Positions 1 to 8,225 of a stretch of DNA of 27,570 bases are shown here, piece by piece. The position numbers and the translations under genes are program-made. This stretch comes from Pseudomonas sp. (GTDB lineage: Bacteria; Pseudomonadota; Gammaproteobacteria; Pseudomonadales; Pseudomonadaceae), in NCBI GenBank assembly GCA_003488145.1, contig DNMQ01000256.1:1-27570 (forward strand). The letters run 5' to 3'. The notes under the pieces were generated by a model. That model had not been told where the DNA came from, searched no databases, and saw only the letters and a program-made list of their open reading frames with translations. Within the stretch, counting starts at the first letter, position 1. Every line of letters begins with the position of its first letter.

Positions 1-57
1 CCGATACTGTGTTGCTGCTCATCCGAACTTGCCTCAACCAACCCACCGTACAGGCCG

Positions 58-1047
58 CTAGCTGCTGACCTGATTGCTGATCTGCCCGGCCTGCCAGGCA
101 GCGACATTGCCCAGCGTGGTGCCAGCGATCGCAGCCAGCGCCTCGTCGGTGAGAAATGCCTGGTGCGCCGTGACGATGACGTTGGGAAACGACAGCAGCC
201 GCGCCAGCACATCGTCCTGCAGCGGCAGGCCGGAGTGGTCCTCGAAGAACAGCCCGGCCTCCTCCTCGTAGACGTCCAGGCCCAGGTAGCCGAGCTGACC
301 GCTCTTCAACGCGCCGATCAGTGCTGGCGTGTCGATCAGCGCGCCACGGCCGGTGTTGATCAGCATGGCGCGCGGCTTCATGGTCGCCAGGCTCTGCTGG
401 TTGATCAGATGGTGGGTCTGCGCGGTGAGTGGGCAGTGCAGGCTGACGATATCACTGCTGGCGAGCAGCTCGTCGAGCGCCACATAACGCATGCCGAGGC
501 GCTCCAGTTCCGGGTTGGGGAAGGGGTCGTACAGCTGCACCTCGCAGCCGAAACCGAGCATGATCCGCGCGAACACGGCGCCGATCTGCCCGCTGCCGAC
601 CACGCCGACGCGCTTGCCCACCAGATCGAAACCGGTCAGCCCCTGCAGCGAGAAATTGCCCTCGCGGGTACGGTTGTAGGCCCGTGGCAGGCGCCGGTTG
701 AGTGCCAGGATCAGCGCCACGGTGTGCTCTGCCACCGCGTGCGGCGAATAGGCCGGCACCCGTACTACCGGCAGGCCGAGGCGCTGGGCACAGGGCAGAT
801 CGACGTGGTTGTAGCCGGCCGAACGCAGGGCGATCAGCCGCGTGCCTCCAGCGGCGAGCCTCTCCAGCACGGGCACCGACAGCACGTCATTGACGAACGG
901 GCAGACCACCTCAGCGCCGGCGGCCAGCGTCACGGTATCGGGATCGAGGCGCGACTCGAGGAATTGCAGCTCGAAGCCATGTGCCTGATTGGCGGCCTGG
1001 AAGCTGTCGCGATCGTAGGGTTTGCTGCTGAACAGGGTGATACGCAT
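58..1047 (-). CDS. ldhA: D-lactate dehydrogenase (fermentative), 2-hydroxyacid dehydrogenase family
   Basis: This 329-aa cytosolic enzyme is expected to reduce pyruvate to D-lactate with NADH. Visible family marks are the N-terminal catalytic-domain segment LRSAGYNHVDL, the Rossmann dinucleotide motif VGVVGSGQIG (about residues 147-156), the TGRGALIDT segment (about 232-240), the DVYEEE glutamate region and the AHQAF histidine near the C terminus. Length and wording match the Pseudomonas LdhA family as I recall it. The ATG at 1045-1047 is preceded by a GAGG-type ribosome site. Its direction is opposite to the nucleotidyltransferase gene further right. I see nothing broken. A different 2-hydroxyacid substrate is possible, but D-lactate dehydrogenase is the best reading. 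Confidence 0.93.
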   Translation of the reverse strand: MRITLFSSKPYDRDSFQAANQAHGFELQFLESRLDPDTVTLAAGAEVVCPFVNDVLSVPVLERLAAGGTRLIALRSAGYNHVDLPCAQRLGLPVVRVPAYSPHAVAEHTVALILALNRRLPRAYNRTREGNFSLQGLTGFDLVGKRVGVVGSGQIGAVFARIMLGFGCEVQLYDPFPNPELERLGMRYVALDELLASSDIVSLHCPLTAQTHHLINQQSLATMKPRAMLINTGRGALIDTPALIGALKSGQLGYLGLDVYEEEAGLFFEDHSGLPLQDDVLARLLSFPNVIVTAHQAFLTDEALAAIAGTTLGNVAAWQAGQISNQVSS

Positions 1048-1149
1048 CGGGAGCCTCGTTGAATAGGGCGACTGCCCACAGGGTGCGGCAGTTGTCGGCC
1101 GAGGCCAAGTCGCTTCTGCCTACGGGCTCTGCCTGGACTGGTTCGACGC

Positions 1150-1374
1150 TCAGCCCTCGCTGCGCCGCGGGTCGGCACTGCGCGGGTAGGTGCGCTCCTC
1201 CTGGATGGTGCCGTCCTTCTTGTGAATCTTCACCGAGGCCGTTTTGCCTTCGAGGAAGGTTGCGGTCACCTGCAGCATCTCATCCTTGGTCGCAGCGGTC
1301 TTCGAAGCGCGGGTCGCCCCCTGCTTGCGCAGTTCCCAACCGTTATCGGTGGCGTTGATGTGATAGTTGTCCAT
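1150..1374 (-). CDS. DUF2188 family small protein
   Basis: The product is 74 aa and starts MDNYHINAT, followed by a GWELRKQGA segment and an IHKKDGTIQEERTYP segment near the end. This is the compact beta-strand pattern of the DUF2188 family, where the recurring G-W-x-V/L...G.I..ERTYP motif is the hallmark. The role is unknown; family members are small soluble proteins often of stress-associated or chromosomal context. The start is well supported: AGAGGAGG lies just upstream of the ATG at 1374. It is about 100 bases upstream of ldhA on the same strand and may be transcribed with it, though the spacing does not require that. Confidence 0.8.
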   Translation of the reverse strand: MDNYHINATDNGWELRKQGATRASKTAATKDEMLQVTATFLEGKTASVKIHKKDGTIQEERTYPRSADPRRSEG

Positions 1375-1493
1375 GCGTGCCTCCTCTGACTTGATGCGGG
1401 TTTAGAGGGGCGTCGGCCGGGGCGGTTCACCGAGTCGCGCACTGGCGGCGTGCAGGCTGATAGCCTGTGCGGCCAGCCCTCGCGGAGCATCTC

Positions 1494-2051
1494 ATGCACA
1501 CGCACGCCCGATTGCGCGCCATCATCACGGCCGACCCGCTGCGCATGCGGGTGCTCGATCTTGTGAAGGCGCTCGCCCTGCCGGATTGCTGGGTGGCTGC
1601 AGGTTTCGTGCGCAGTGCGGTGTGGGATCACCTGCATGGGCGTGACAGCAGCCCGCTGCCTGCGGATATCGATGTCATCTGGTTCGACCCCGACCGGCCC
1701 GACAAGGCGCTGGATACCGGGTTCGAGGCGGCACTGCGGCGCTCGGACGACTCGCTCAACTGGTCGGTGAAGAACCAGGCGCGCATGCACCTGCATAACG
1801 CGGATCAGCCCTACCGGTCGGCAGTGGACGCGATGACCCACTGGCCGGAAACGGCCACTGCAGTCGGGGTGAGGCTGGGAGCGCTGGAAGAGATCGAGGT
1901 GGCGGCCCCGCTGGGGCTGGACGATCTGTTCGATCTGATCGTCCGACCCACGGCGGCCTTTCGTGCCGGCAAGCGACAGGTCTATCTGGAGCGCCTGGCC
2001 GCGAAGGGCTGGTCTGAAACCTGGCCAGGCCTGCGGATTCGGCAGGACTGA
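1494..2051 (+). CDS. Nucleotidyltransferase-fold family protein (NTP_transf_6 / DUF925 type)
   Basis: I chose the ATG at 1494 (185 aa) because GGAG lies seven bases upstream; a GTG at 1467 would add nine residues and has no better ribosome site. The protein carries the family's segment AGFVRSAVWDHLHG followed by a PADIDVIWFD strand with paired acidic residues, then W-S-V-K-N-Q-A-R-M-H. These are the marks of the NTP_transf_6 (DUF925) family, which has a nucleotidyltransferase-like fold. The substrate is not known. It is convergent with the Ala/Lys-rich gene to its right, with about 20 bases between them. Confidence 0.82.
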   Translation: MHTHARLRAIITADPLRMRVLDLVKALALPDCWVAAGFVRSAVWDHLHGRDSSPLPADIDVIWFDPDRPDKALDTGFEAALRRSDDSLNWSVKNQARMHLHNADQPYRSAVDAMTHWPETATAVGVRLGALEEIEVAAPLGLDDLFDLIVRPTAAFRAGKRQVYLERLAAKGWSETWPGLRIRQD

Positions 2052-2072
2052 CCGGCAGCGCCGTTCTGCGGG

Positions 2073-2501
2073 CTAGATAAACGCCTGCCGCGCTACGCCA
2101 CGAGGCAGGCGATTGCGCCCCGGCAGTTGCTCCAGGCGCTTCTGCCATTCGGCGCGTGCGGACAGGACGGAAGCCGGCTTCGTTGTCGTTGCGGGCGCAG
2201 CCGGGACGGCCTTTACCGGCGCTGCGGGCGCACTCGCTGCAGTTTTCGCTGCCGCTGCGGGGGCCGTCGTTGCCGTCTTCGCCACGGCTGCGGGTGCACC
2301 CGCCGTGAACTTCGCCGCCTTCGCGGCAGCCCTCAGTTCGGCGAGGCTCGGTGTCTTGCGTACAGGCTCGCTCACAGCCTTTTCCACGCTGCGCAGGCAC
2401 AGCTTGCAGGTAACCTGAGCGGCATCGCCGGAACTGTTGAGGCTTGAGCCGGTGCGCCCGCATGCGACATTCCCATTGGGCGCGGAATAGTGAATCACCA
2501 C
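2073..2501 (-). CDS. Hypothetical Ala/Lys/Pro-rich protein with N-terminal cysteine pairs
   Basis: The 142-aa product starts with tandem GTG codons preceded by AGGAG. Residues 1-37 carry C14 and a C-K-L-C pair (about 32-35), which could bind a metal ion, followed by RSVEKAVSEP. Residues 50-115 form a low-complexity stretch of Ala, Lys, Pro and Thr resembling the flexible basic tails of histone-like bacterial proteins. The C terminus (EWQKRLEQLPGRNRLPRG) is again complex. I do not recognise the family. A DNA- or RNA-associated role is only a guess from composition. The overlapping plus-strand frames are mirror products of the GC-rich repeats. Confidence 0.65.
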   Translation of the reverse strand: MVIHYSAPNGNVACGRTGSSLNSSGDAAQVTCKLCLRSVEKAVSEPVRKTPSLAELRAAAKAAKFTAGAPAAVAKTATTAPAAAAKTAASAPAAPVKAVPAAPATTTKPASVLSARAEWQKRLEQLPGRNRLPRGVARQAFI

Positions 2502-2575
2502 CGTACTGTCTCCTGAATTTCGGGGCGCGGGATTCTACACGCTCGGTCCAACCAGGCAATGCCGGTGGTAGAAAC

Positions 2576-3559
2576 TCAGGGGGCAGCCGTCCGTGCGCCG
2601 ACGCCAGCCGGTTGCAGCGCGTCGATGCCCGGTGAGGTCATGCCGACGAGGTTGGGCATGTCCGTACGGATGATTTCGGCGAACAGGCGCAGCTTGGCGG
2701 GATAGCTGCGCGCGTGCGGGTAGATGAGGTAGACGGGCAGGGGAGCGGCTCGCCACTGCGGCACGAGCTGAATCAGCCGGCCTTCTTCGATGTCCTGCGC
2801 AACCACCCAGGCGGAGCTGACGCACGCGCCAAGCCCTGCCAGCGCCGCACTGCGCAGAGCGTAGAGGCTGTCCGTGCTCATGCGTGGCTGGATCGCGAAG
2901 CGATGCGAGCGCCCGTCCGCCTGGCAGGTCAGTACGACCTCGTCGGTGTAGTAGGTCCGCAGGGCCAACCAGGGCAGACGCTGGAGTTGCTCGGTGGTGC
3001 TCGGCAGCGGGCCGTCGCCAGCCAGCGACGGATGGGTCACCACAATGCGCGGGACTTCGCCGAGGCGGATGGCAACGACGGACGGGTCCTCGATGACGCC
3101 CACCTGGATGGCGCAATCGATTCCCTCGGCCGTGAAGTTGGGCAAGCGATCATGCAATACCCATTCGACGCTGACGTTCGGGTAGCGCGACAGGTACTTG
3201 CCGAGCGGAGCGATCAACTGGTCCTGGCCGAAGGCGTGCGGGACCTGCACCCGAAGCGTGCCGCGCGGGTCGTCACGCGCGCCGAGCAGCTCGGCTTCCA
3301 TCTCGCTCCAGCTTTCGAGGACCTGTCGGGCGAAACCGTAGCAACGCTCACCATCACCGGTGAGCTGCATGCGGTGGGTCGAGCGATTGAGCAGCTGCAG
3401 GCCGAGCGACCGCTCCAGCGCCTGCAGCCGGCGGCTGACCGTGGGTTGGGTGGTGCCCAGTTGCGCCGCCGCCGCCGAGAGACTGCCGGCATCGACGATT
3501 CTGATGAACGTGCGCAAGAGATCGATGCGATCGATGCCAGCCGTCGAGTAGTCGTTCAT
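2576..3559 (-). CDS. LysR-family transcriptional regulator
   Basis: The product is 327 aa. The N-terminal winged helix-turn-helix is clear at about residues 12-70: LRTFIRIVDAGSLSAAAAQL, then TTQPTVSRRLQALE, and LLNRSTHRMQLTGDG. The rest is a periplasmic-binding-fold effector domain (about 95-300). It is divergently placed against the MFS gene at 3,657, with 97 bases between the two starts. This is the classic layout in which a LysR protein controls both itself and its neighbour, so regulation of the efflux gene is a reasonable inference. The effector is unknown. The length is slightly above the usual 300 or so residues because of a C-terminal tail. Confidence 0.93.
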   Translation of the reverse strand: MNDYSTAGIDRIDLLRTFIRIVDAGSLSAAAAQLGTTQPTVSRRLQALERSLGLQLLNRSTHRMQLTGDGERCYGFARQVLESWSEMEAELLGARDDPRGTLRVQVPHAFGQDQLIAPLGKYLSRYPNVSVEWVLHDRLPNFTAEGIDCAIQVGVIEDPSVVAIRLGEVPRIVVTHPSLAGDGPLPSTTEQLQRLPWLALRTYYTDEVVLTCQADGRSHRFAIQPRMSTDSLYALRSAALAGLGACVSSAWVVAQDIEEGRLIQLVPQWRAAPLPVYLIYPHARSYPAKLRLFAEIIRTDMPNLVGMTSPGIDALQPAGVGARTAAP

Positions 3560-3656
3560 ACGTGTCTCGCATAAGGGATCTGCAGATGAGCCTACTACAG
3601 CAGTCGATCATGCACATGGAGAATGACCAGGCACTGTTCGGACCAGGACCCTTCTC

Positions 3657-4868
3657 ATGACTTCCTCATATTCATCCCCGGCGCTCGCCAACAGCTCGGG
3701 TCTGCTCTCGCCTGGGCTTGTTCTGCTCCTGGCATCGGGCGCCGGCTTCAGCGTCGCGACGCTCTATTACAGCCAGCCGATCCTCGGTGTGCTCGGTGCG
3801 GAGATCCAGGCCAGCGAAGGCGCTGTCGGCATGGTTCCGATGCTGACGCAGCTTGGCTATGCGCTCGGCATTCTGCTCCTGGCGCCGCTGGGTGACCGTT
3901 ATGACCGGCGCGGGATCATTCTGGCGAAGGCGGTGCTGCTCATGCTGGCTCTGCTGCTCGGCAGCATCGCGCCGGGCGTCGGTACATTGCTCGCTGCGAG
4001 CCTGGTGATCGGCCTTGCCGCGACCCTGGCACAGGACATCGTTCCAGCGGCCGCGACCCTGGCGCCCGAATCGCAACGCGGAAGGGTCGTGGGCACGGTC
4101 ATGACCGGCCTGCTGCTGGGCATTCTGATCTCGCGGGTCATGAGCGGCCTGATCGCCGAGCAACTCGGCTGGCGTGCCGTTTATGCGCTCGCGGCTGGCT
4201 CGATTGGCTTGATCGGGCTCGCCACCTGGCGCGGGTTGCCACGGTTCTCCCCGACCACGTCGCTGGGTTACGGCGCCTTGCTCGGCTCCATGCTCAAACT
4301 CTGGTCGCTACATTCGTCCCTGCGCCGCGCGGCCGTTTCCCAGGGCCTGTTGTCCGTTGCCTTCAGTGCATTCTGGTCGACGCTTGCTGTCATGCTGCAT
4401 GCCGATTTCGGACTCGGTAGCGCCGCGGCCGGCGCGTTTGGCCTGGCAGGTGCCGCTGGCGCACTCGCCGCACCCTTGGCCGGTCGCCTGGCCGATCGCC
4501 GCGGACCGGAGCGCGTGACACGCCTGGGCGCGGCGCTGACTGCCGCATCCTTCGCTGCCCTCGGCTTGGTCGGAGTGGTGCCGCCGGAGATCCAGTTGGG
4601 CGTGATCGTGGTGGCCGCCATCGGCTTCGATTTCGGCATCCAGGCGACCTTGGTCGCTCATCAGACCATCGTCTACGGCATCGACCCGCCGGCGCGCAGT
4701 CGCTTGAATGCTGTGCTGTTTACCGGTGTTTTCGTAGGGATGGCGACCGGCGCGGGACTGGGCAGCCTGGCGCTTGGACAATGGGGCTGGAATGGCGTGG
4801 TCGTGCTGGCGACCCTGGCATCCATAGGCGCACTGGCGGCGCGTCTTGTACGACGGGTTGCACCTTGA
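3657..4868 (+). CDS. MFS transporter (drug/sugar efflux type)
   Basis: This 403-aa inner-membrane protein has about twelve hydrophobic segments. The loop between helices 2 and 3 carries the MFS signature (LGDRYDRRG), and the symmetric loop between helices 8 and 9 carries LAGRLADRRGPERV. The two halves are joined by a short polar linker near residues 195-220. Family knowledge supports proton-driven export of small molecules, but the substrate cannot be read from sequence. It is divergent from the LysR regulator, which probably controls it. The ATG at 3657 follows an AGGA-containing leader. It is the last gene of chromosomal character before the island boundary. Confidence 0.92.
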   Translation: MTSSYSSPALANSSGLLSPGLVLLLASGAGFSVATLYYSQPILGVLGAEIQASEGAVGMVPMLTQLGYALGILLLAPLGDRYDRRGIILAKAVLLMLALLLGSIAPGVGTLLAASLVIGLAATLAQDIVPAAATLAPESQRGRVVGTVMTGLLLGILISRVMSGLIAEQLGWRAVYALAAGSIGLIGLATWRGLPRFSPTTSLGYGALLGSMLKLWSLHSSLRRAAVSQGLLSVAFSAFWSTLAVMLHADFGLGSAAAGAFGLAGAAGALAAPLAGRLADRRGPERVTRLGAALTAASFAALGLVGVVPPEIQLGVIVVAAIGFDFGIQATLVAHQTIVYGIDPPARSRLNAVLFTGVFVGMATGAGLGSLALGQWGWNGVVVLATLASIGALAARLVRRVAP

Positions 4869-4986
4869 CCGCCACCGAGCTCGGTCGATGCCACGAGATG
4901 CGCGTCGCTACTTGCATCTGCGGCATCTCCTCGCAAGCAGCTCGGCTGAATTGGTCGCCGGAGTATTGCGAGCTCAGCCTAAAACG

Positions 4987-5011
4987 AAAAAGGCCCGCAT
5001 TTCTGCGAGCC
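4987..5011 (-). terminator. Intrinsic terminator, minus strand, at island edge
   Basis: Read on the minus strand, an 8-bp hairpin with one mismatch and a four-base loop (4992-5011) is followed by five T residues (4991-4987). It lies directly downstream of the tRNA-3'-end-like sequence on the same strand, as expected for a terminator of a tRNA transcript. It could also help stop the MFS transcript coming from the left. Confidence 0.6.
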
Positions 5012-5020
5012 TTCAAATCG

Positions 5021-5052
5021 TGGTGCGGCACCAGGAGTCGAACTACGCGGTT
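5021..5052 (-). other. tRNA 3'-end-like fragment, candidate attachment-site remnant
   Basis: On the minus strand this reads as a T-loop-like stretch (GTTCGACTCC) followed by a short acceptor-like tail ending in CACCA at 5021, and a terminator follows. No D-arm or anticodon arm is present to the right, and the T-stem does not pair well and the acceptor is one base short. It is therefore not a functional tRNA. It looks like the piece of tRNA left at one end of an integrated element; the wording of the T-loop is nearest to a tRNA-Thr. The tRNA identity is uncertain. Confidence 0.4.
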
Positions 5053-5096
5053 CTGGGCCGCTAAAACAATACCTTTTAAAGTTTTTTAAGGGTCTT

Positions 5097-5116
5097 GGTA
5101 TACCCAAATGTATACC
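5097..5116. repeat. Short inverted repeat (GGTATAC / GTATACC)
   Basis: Two perfect 7-bp half-sites, GGTATAC and GTATACC, flank a six-base centre. The repeat lies in the AT-richer gene-free stretch of 4,869-5,364, about 45 bases inside the tRNA-like fragment. Such a site would suit binding by a recombinase, excisionase or repressor. I see no gene in the rest of this stretch. Confidence 0.5.
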
Positions 5117-5364
5117 TATTGGCCGAGATACGTTTTTTCTCTGAGGTTACCTTCCTGTCGGAGTGGCCTGGCTGGAACTTACGTAACAGCCGAATCCACG
5201 ACCAGATAAACAGTGCTGTTTGTTTAGTGTCTGAAGAAAACACAGATACGTGCTGAGACCAACAAGTCAATCCGGTCAAAACGCAGTATTCCTGCAATTA
5301 GAAAAGCCAGGCTCTTTTAGCGGCTTAGGATAATGGAGGCGTCAACTAACTACGGAGACGCTTC

Positions 5365-5589
5365 ATGCAAATTTCGCCTCCCCTCGAAGGCAAAACCCTT
5401 ATTCCGCAGGCCCGGCTCTGCGAAATGCTCGGCAAAACTCGTTCCGGCCTTTACAGGTTGATCAATAAAGATCCCGATTTCCCGGCGCCGATTAAGACGG
5501 GCGTTTGCCGTCGTGGGCGTTGTTACTATGTGGCGGAAGAGATCAACGCCTGGCTGCGCACCCAGATTGAAAGGAGGGATCAGGTATGA
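5365..5589 (+). CDS. AlpA-family excisionase/transcriptional regulator
   Basis: The 74-aa product carries a winged helix-turn-helix typical of AlpA/MerR-like small regulators: LIPQARLCEMLGKTRSGLYR, then DPDFPAPIKTG, and an AEEINAWLRTQIE tail. AlpA proteins of prophages and islands activate integrase expression or act as excisionases. The start is supported by CGGAG eight bases upstream. A short inverted repeat (5339-5343 with 5357-5361) spans that ribosome site and could hide it in RNA. The gene overlaps the next start by four bases (ATGA), so the two are translationally coupled. The cognate integrase is not in the window. Confidence 0.85.
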   Translation: MQISPPLEGKTLIPQARLCEMLGKTRSGLYRLINKDPDFPAPIKTGVCRRGRCYYVAEEINAWLRTQIERRDQV

Positions 5590-7175
5590 GCCAGATTGAT
5601 CAGCGCTTTCAGCTCAACGAACTGGCAACCGCTCAAGCCCTGTTTGTCCCGCAGATTGATACGTCGGCGGTCTCGATGGAGGAGATGTTTCCCCAGCTTC
5701 AGGGCAAAGCGCAGGCCGATGGGGGGGGCAATGGTACGCAGGGTCAGGCATCGCAGCTTGTGCGATTCGTCACTGATCGCTTCCTACTGTTTCATGATCT
5801 TAACCGAGTGGTTTTTTGTCAGGACAGGAGTAGCGGTGAGGTTTTTACTTTAGATAGTCAGCAGTTTCGGGACTACGTCCAGGCCGGCTTTTACCAAGCG
5901 AAAGGGTATTCCCTACGAGAGCAGTCTATTCGTGAAGCATGGGGAACATTGGCCGGATTAGGGCGCTTTCAAGGCCCCCAACTCACCGTAAACCTGCGCA
6001 CAGCAGTGGCTGACGGAGACTACTATTTGGATCTGGCGGCACCGGGGAAGAGTCAAACGGTCCGACTCCGGCCAGGTTGCTGGAATATTGTTGGCAATCC
6101 CGAAGCAATGTTTATTCGACCTGACTCGATGCAGCCGCTGCCGCCCCCAGTCGGTGGCGCTAGCATTGAGCCTCTCTGGCGGGTGGTTAATATTCCCCCG
6201 CAGGCCAGGCTTTTAGTTCTAACCTGGCTAATCGACAGCCTTCGTCCCGATACGCCTTACCCGCTGCTGGAACTCATAGGGGAGCATGGAACTGCCAAGA
6301 GCGCGACTCAAGAAGTTTTGCGGTGCCTGCTAGACCCCAATGTTTGCAATCTCAGAGGTGCTCCGAGAGCTGTCGAAGATATTTATGTGTCGGCAAGAGC
6401 TTCCGCAATTCTGAGCTACGAAAACATCTCCCACCTGCCGGCATCCATGCAGGATGCGCTTTGTGTAGTGGCAACGGGCGGCGGCTATGCGAAGCGGAAG
6501 CAGTACTCGAACTTCGACGAGAGTGTAATTGACGTCAAACGTCCCATTATCCTTAACGGAATCGCAGCCTCAGTCACGGCGCAGGATCTCGTTGACCGAA
6601 CAATCAGCGTAGAGTTGCCAGTGATCGTCGAGAGGCGAGAAATTACCGAAGTCTGGCGTGAATTCCAGCAACTTGCGCCTAGTCTCCTTGGGGCGTTACT
6701 GGACATTGCAGCCAAGGCGCTAGAACTGCTTCCAACGGTACAGCTACCGCCCGAACATCGTCCGCGCCTGCTGGAATATACGCGCCTGGGCATGGCCGTC
6801 GCTCAAGTTATGGGAGAGAAACCGGAAGTATTCCTTCGTGAGTTCGGTGCCAGCCGGCAAGAGAGTTTACTGCGCACTATCGATGCGAGTCCGGTGGCTA
6901 TGGCTATACAAGAGCTGATGAATGACCACCCTGATGGTGTAACAGGCTCGGTTAAACAACTCTTATTGATACTTGAAAAGTACCGCTTAGCCGGTTGTGA
7001 CTCATGGCCACGGTCCCCAAAAGGGCTCGGAGATGCTATGCGCCGCGCTGCGCCAGCCCTTCGGCAGTTCGGTATTCATTGCAGGTGTCTAGGGAAAGGC
7101 AGCGGGGGTGTCGTCCGCTGGACAATCATTCAACAAGCGACCCCTAATAGTACTCATACCGAGTTGATGTGTTAA
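5586..7175 (+). CDS. P-loop ATPase, phage/plasmid helicase-like, of an integrated element
   Basis: The product is 529 aa. A phosphate-binding loop GEHGTAKS lies at about 232-239, following a PLLELI strand, and a hydrophobic strand ending in SYEN (about 274-280) sits where Walker B is expected. A VKRPIILNGI segment follows, resembling a sensor strand. The arrangement resembles superfamily 3 / RepA-type helicase domains of phage satellites and islands. The N-terminal 200 residues are not recognised. It is coupled to the AlpA gene by a four-base overlap, so it probably works in replication or maintenance of the element. GC is lower than in the chromosome to the left. Exact function is not proven. 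Confidence 0.7.
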   Translation: MSQIDQRFQLNELATAQALFVPQIDTSAVSMEEMFPQLQGKAQADGGGNGTQGQASQLVRFVTDRFLLFHDLNRVVFCQDRSSGEVFTLDSQQFRDYVQAGFYQAKGYSLREQSIREAWGTLAGLGRFQGPQLTVNLRTAVADGDYYLDLAAPGKSQTVRLRPGCWNIVGNPEAMFIRPDSMQPLPPPVGGASIEPLWRVVNIPPQARLLVLTWLIDSLRPDTPYPLLELIGEHGTAKSATQEVLRCLLDPNVCNLRGAPRAVEDIYVSARASAILSYENISHLPASMQDALCVVATGGGYAKRKQYSNFDESVIDVKRPIILNGIAASVTAQDLVDRTISVELPVIVERREITEVWREFQQLAPSLLGALLDIAAKALELLPTVQLPPEHRPRLLEYTRLGMAVAQVMGEKPEVFLREFGASRQESLLRTIDASPVAMAIQELMNDHPDGVTGSVKQLLLILEKYRLAGCDSWPRSPKGLGDAMRRAAPALRQFGIHCRCLGKGSGGVVRWTIIQQATPNSTHTELMC

Positions 7176-7399
7176 CGCTACGTTGAGTGGAAACTGAGGC
7201 TAGCTCTCAACGCCGACAGCCAATGCCCCCCTTTGCAGAAAATGCCTAAAGGCCGTTGGGTTATGCCTTTGCCAGGGCTGGGGGCCGTCCACCTCGCTCG
7301 CCCGAGCAGAGCGATGTTCTCCACCCGTTCGCTAAAATTCAGAGCAGCACCCTCTTGGGCTGGCTGTGTCCTTACCACTGGCAAGAGCGAACTGTAGTG

Positions 7400-7450
7400 G
7401 TCAGCCTCTCGCTTGAACTCGGCGGAAAAAATACGTCGCTGCTTGCTCAT
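7400..7450 (-). pseudogene. Truncated IS3-family transposase OrfA start
   Basis: Reading leftward from the ATG at 7450, the first 16 residues, MSKQRRIFSAEFKREA, match the conserved start of IS3-group OrfA proteins. Homology stops at about 7400, and the frame then continues into unrelated sequence until 7178. The helix-turn-helix and the whole of orfB are absent, so only the left tip of an insertion sequence remains. Confidence 0.65.
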
Positions 7451-7512
7451 CAGACACCTCTCTAACGGCGAGATTTTCGCCTAAATAGGTGTCTGGGATC
7501 AGTAGACCACTA
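7451..7512 (-). mobile_element. IS3-like element end (leader and presumed terminal repeat)
   Basis: This stretch just upstream of the OrfA start contains an 8-bp inverted repeat (AGACACCT at 7452-7459 and AGGTGTCT at 7487-7494). A smaller GGCGA/TCGCC hairpin is nested inside. The outer sequence reads TGGTCTACTGATCCC on the minus strand and is probably the terminal end of the insertion sequence. The matching right end is not visible nearby, so the exact boundary is uncertain. Confidence 0.45.
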
Positions 7513-7568
7513 ACGTGGGCATTTGCAGTCGAGAAAGAAAAGCCTCCCACAGCCCGCTGTAACCGATT

Positions 7569-7598
7569 GGGACTTGGGACTTGGGACTTTGGGGACTT
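7569..7598. repeat. Four copies of GGGACTT in near-perfect tandem
   Basis: GGGACTT occurs at 7569-7575, 7576-7582 and 7583-7589. A fourth copy at 7592-7598 follows after two extra bases. The repeat is in the degraded stretch 7,176-8,650, where I see no confident gene. It may be slippage product or a small binding-site array. Confidence 0.6.
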
Positions 7599-7994
7599 AA
7601 TCAGAAGGCTGCCCTTCCCACAACCCGGGCATTGTTGAATCCCCCTCCAGTGAATCCCGGCCAGCGATGGTTAGGCAAGGTGTACTTGACTAGCCATTTC
7701 CGTGGAATGTATGCAGGGATGAGAGCAGAACTGTTCTTACCTTGGCCGGGGCGCTTCTCAAGCCAGCACAGTGGTCAAGCCGAATCTGGGAAGAGCGCGC
7801 CACTGAATATGGTAGCTGTGGCACTTATCACTGTTTCCAGACCGAACGTCCCAGATGTCCCAAGTCCCAGCATCGCCAGAATTGTACTGGTAAGTGATTG
7901 TGCGTCGTGCCTGGGCCCGTCCTAGCATCAGCAGTCCGCACGTATTTACCACGGGTGGTGTTGCTCGCGGGAGTGAGGCGTAAGCGATACCCCC

Positions 7995-8225
7995 ATGGCC
8001 CAGCAGGCTATGAAAAGCCACTACTCCATTGTCAAAAACATGATCGAAGACTCCGTCATACAGAAGATACCCGCATCCATCTCGGAACGTTATCTGAAGA
8101 TGCCATTGGATATTGCTCGGTATCACATGGACAATCAGCGTTATGTTGCTGCAACGCCATACCTTGAAGAGGTGATTGAACGATCAGAGCGTATTGGTTT
8201 TGACTTTTACCGTTATGGCGATTAG
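7995..8225 (+). CDS. Small hypothetical ORF, possibly a gene remnant
   Basis: The 76-aa frame has balanced, protein-like composition (for example LKMPLDIARYHMDNQRYVAA, then LEEVIERSERIGFDFYRYGD), with a pattern reminiscent of a helical repeat pair. No good ribosome site precedes either the ATG at 7995 or the one at 8010, and the frame is closed by a stop at 7974. It may be the 3' end of a longer gene disrupted during island decay. I do not recognise a family. An antisense frame (7758-8126) overlaps part of it and cannot be fully excluded. Confidence 0.3.
   Translation: MAQQAMKSHYSIVKNMIEDSVIQKIPASISERYLKMPLDIARYHMDNQRYVAATPYLEEVIERSERIGFDFYRYGD

Noticed and set aside
163..1062. Long plus-strand open frame opposite ldhA
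   Set aside because: It is the mirror of a well-recognised minus-strand gene in high-GC DNA, and its translation has no recognisable domain.
2714..3574. 286-aa plus-strand frame opposite the LysR gene
   Set aside because: Rich in Arg, Gln, Ala and Gly, no ribosome site, and exactly antisense to a clear LysR regulator.
5021..5052. A functional tRNA gene
   Set aside because: Only the 3' end is present; the T-stem does not pair properly and the acceptor is one base short.
5076..5297. 73-aa minus-strand frame in the island leader
   Set aside because: It runs through the inverted repeat, lacks a convincing ribosome site and has no recognisable pattern.
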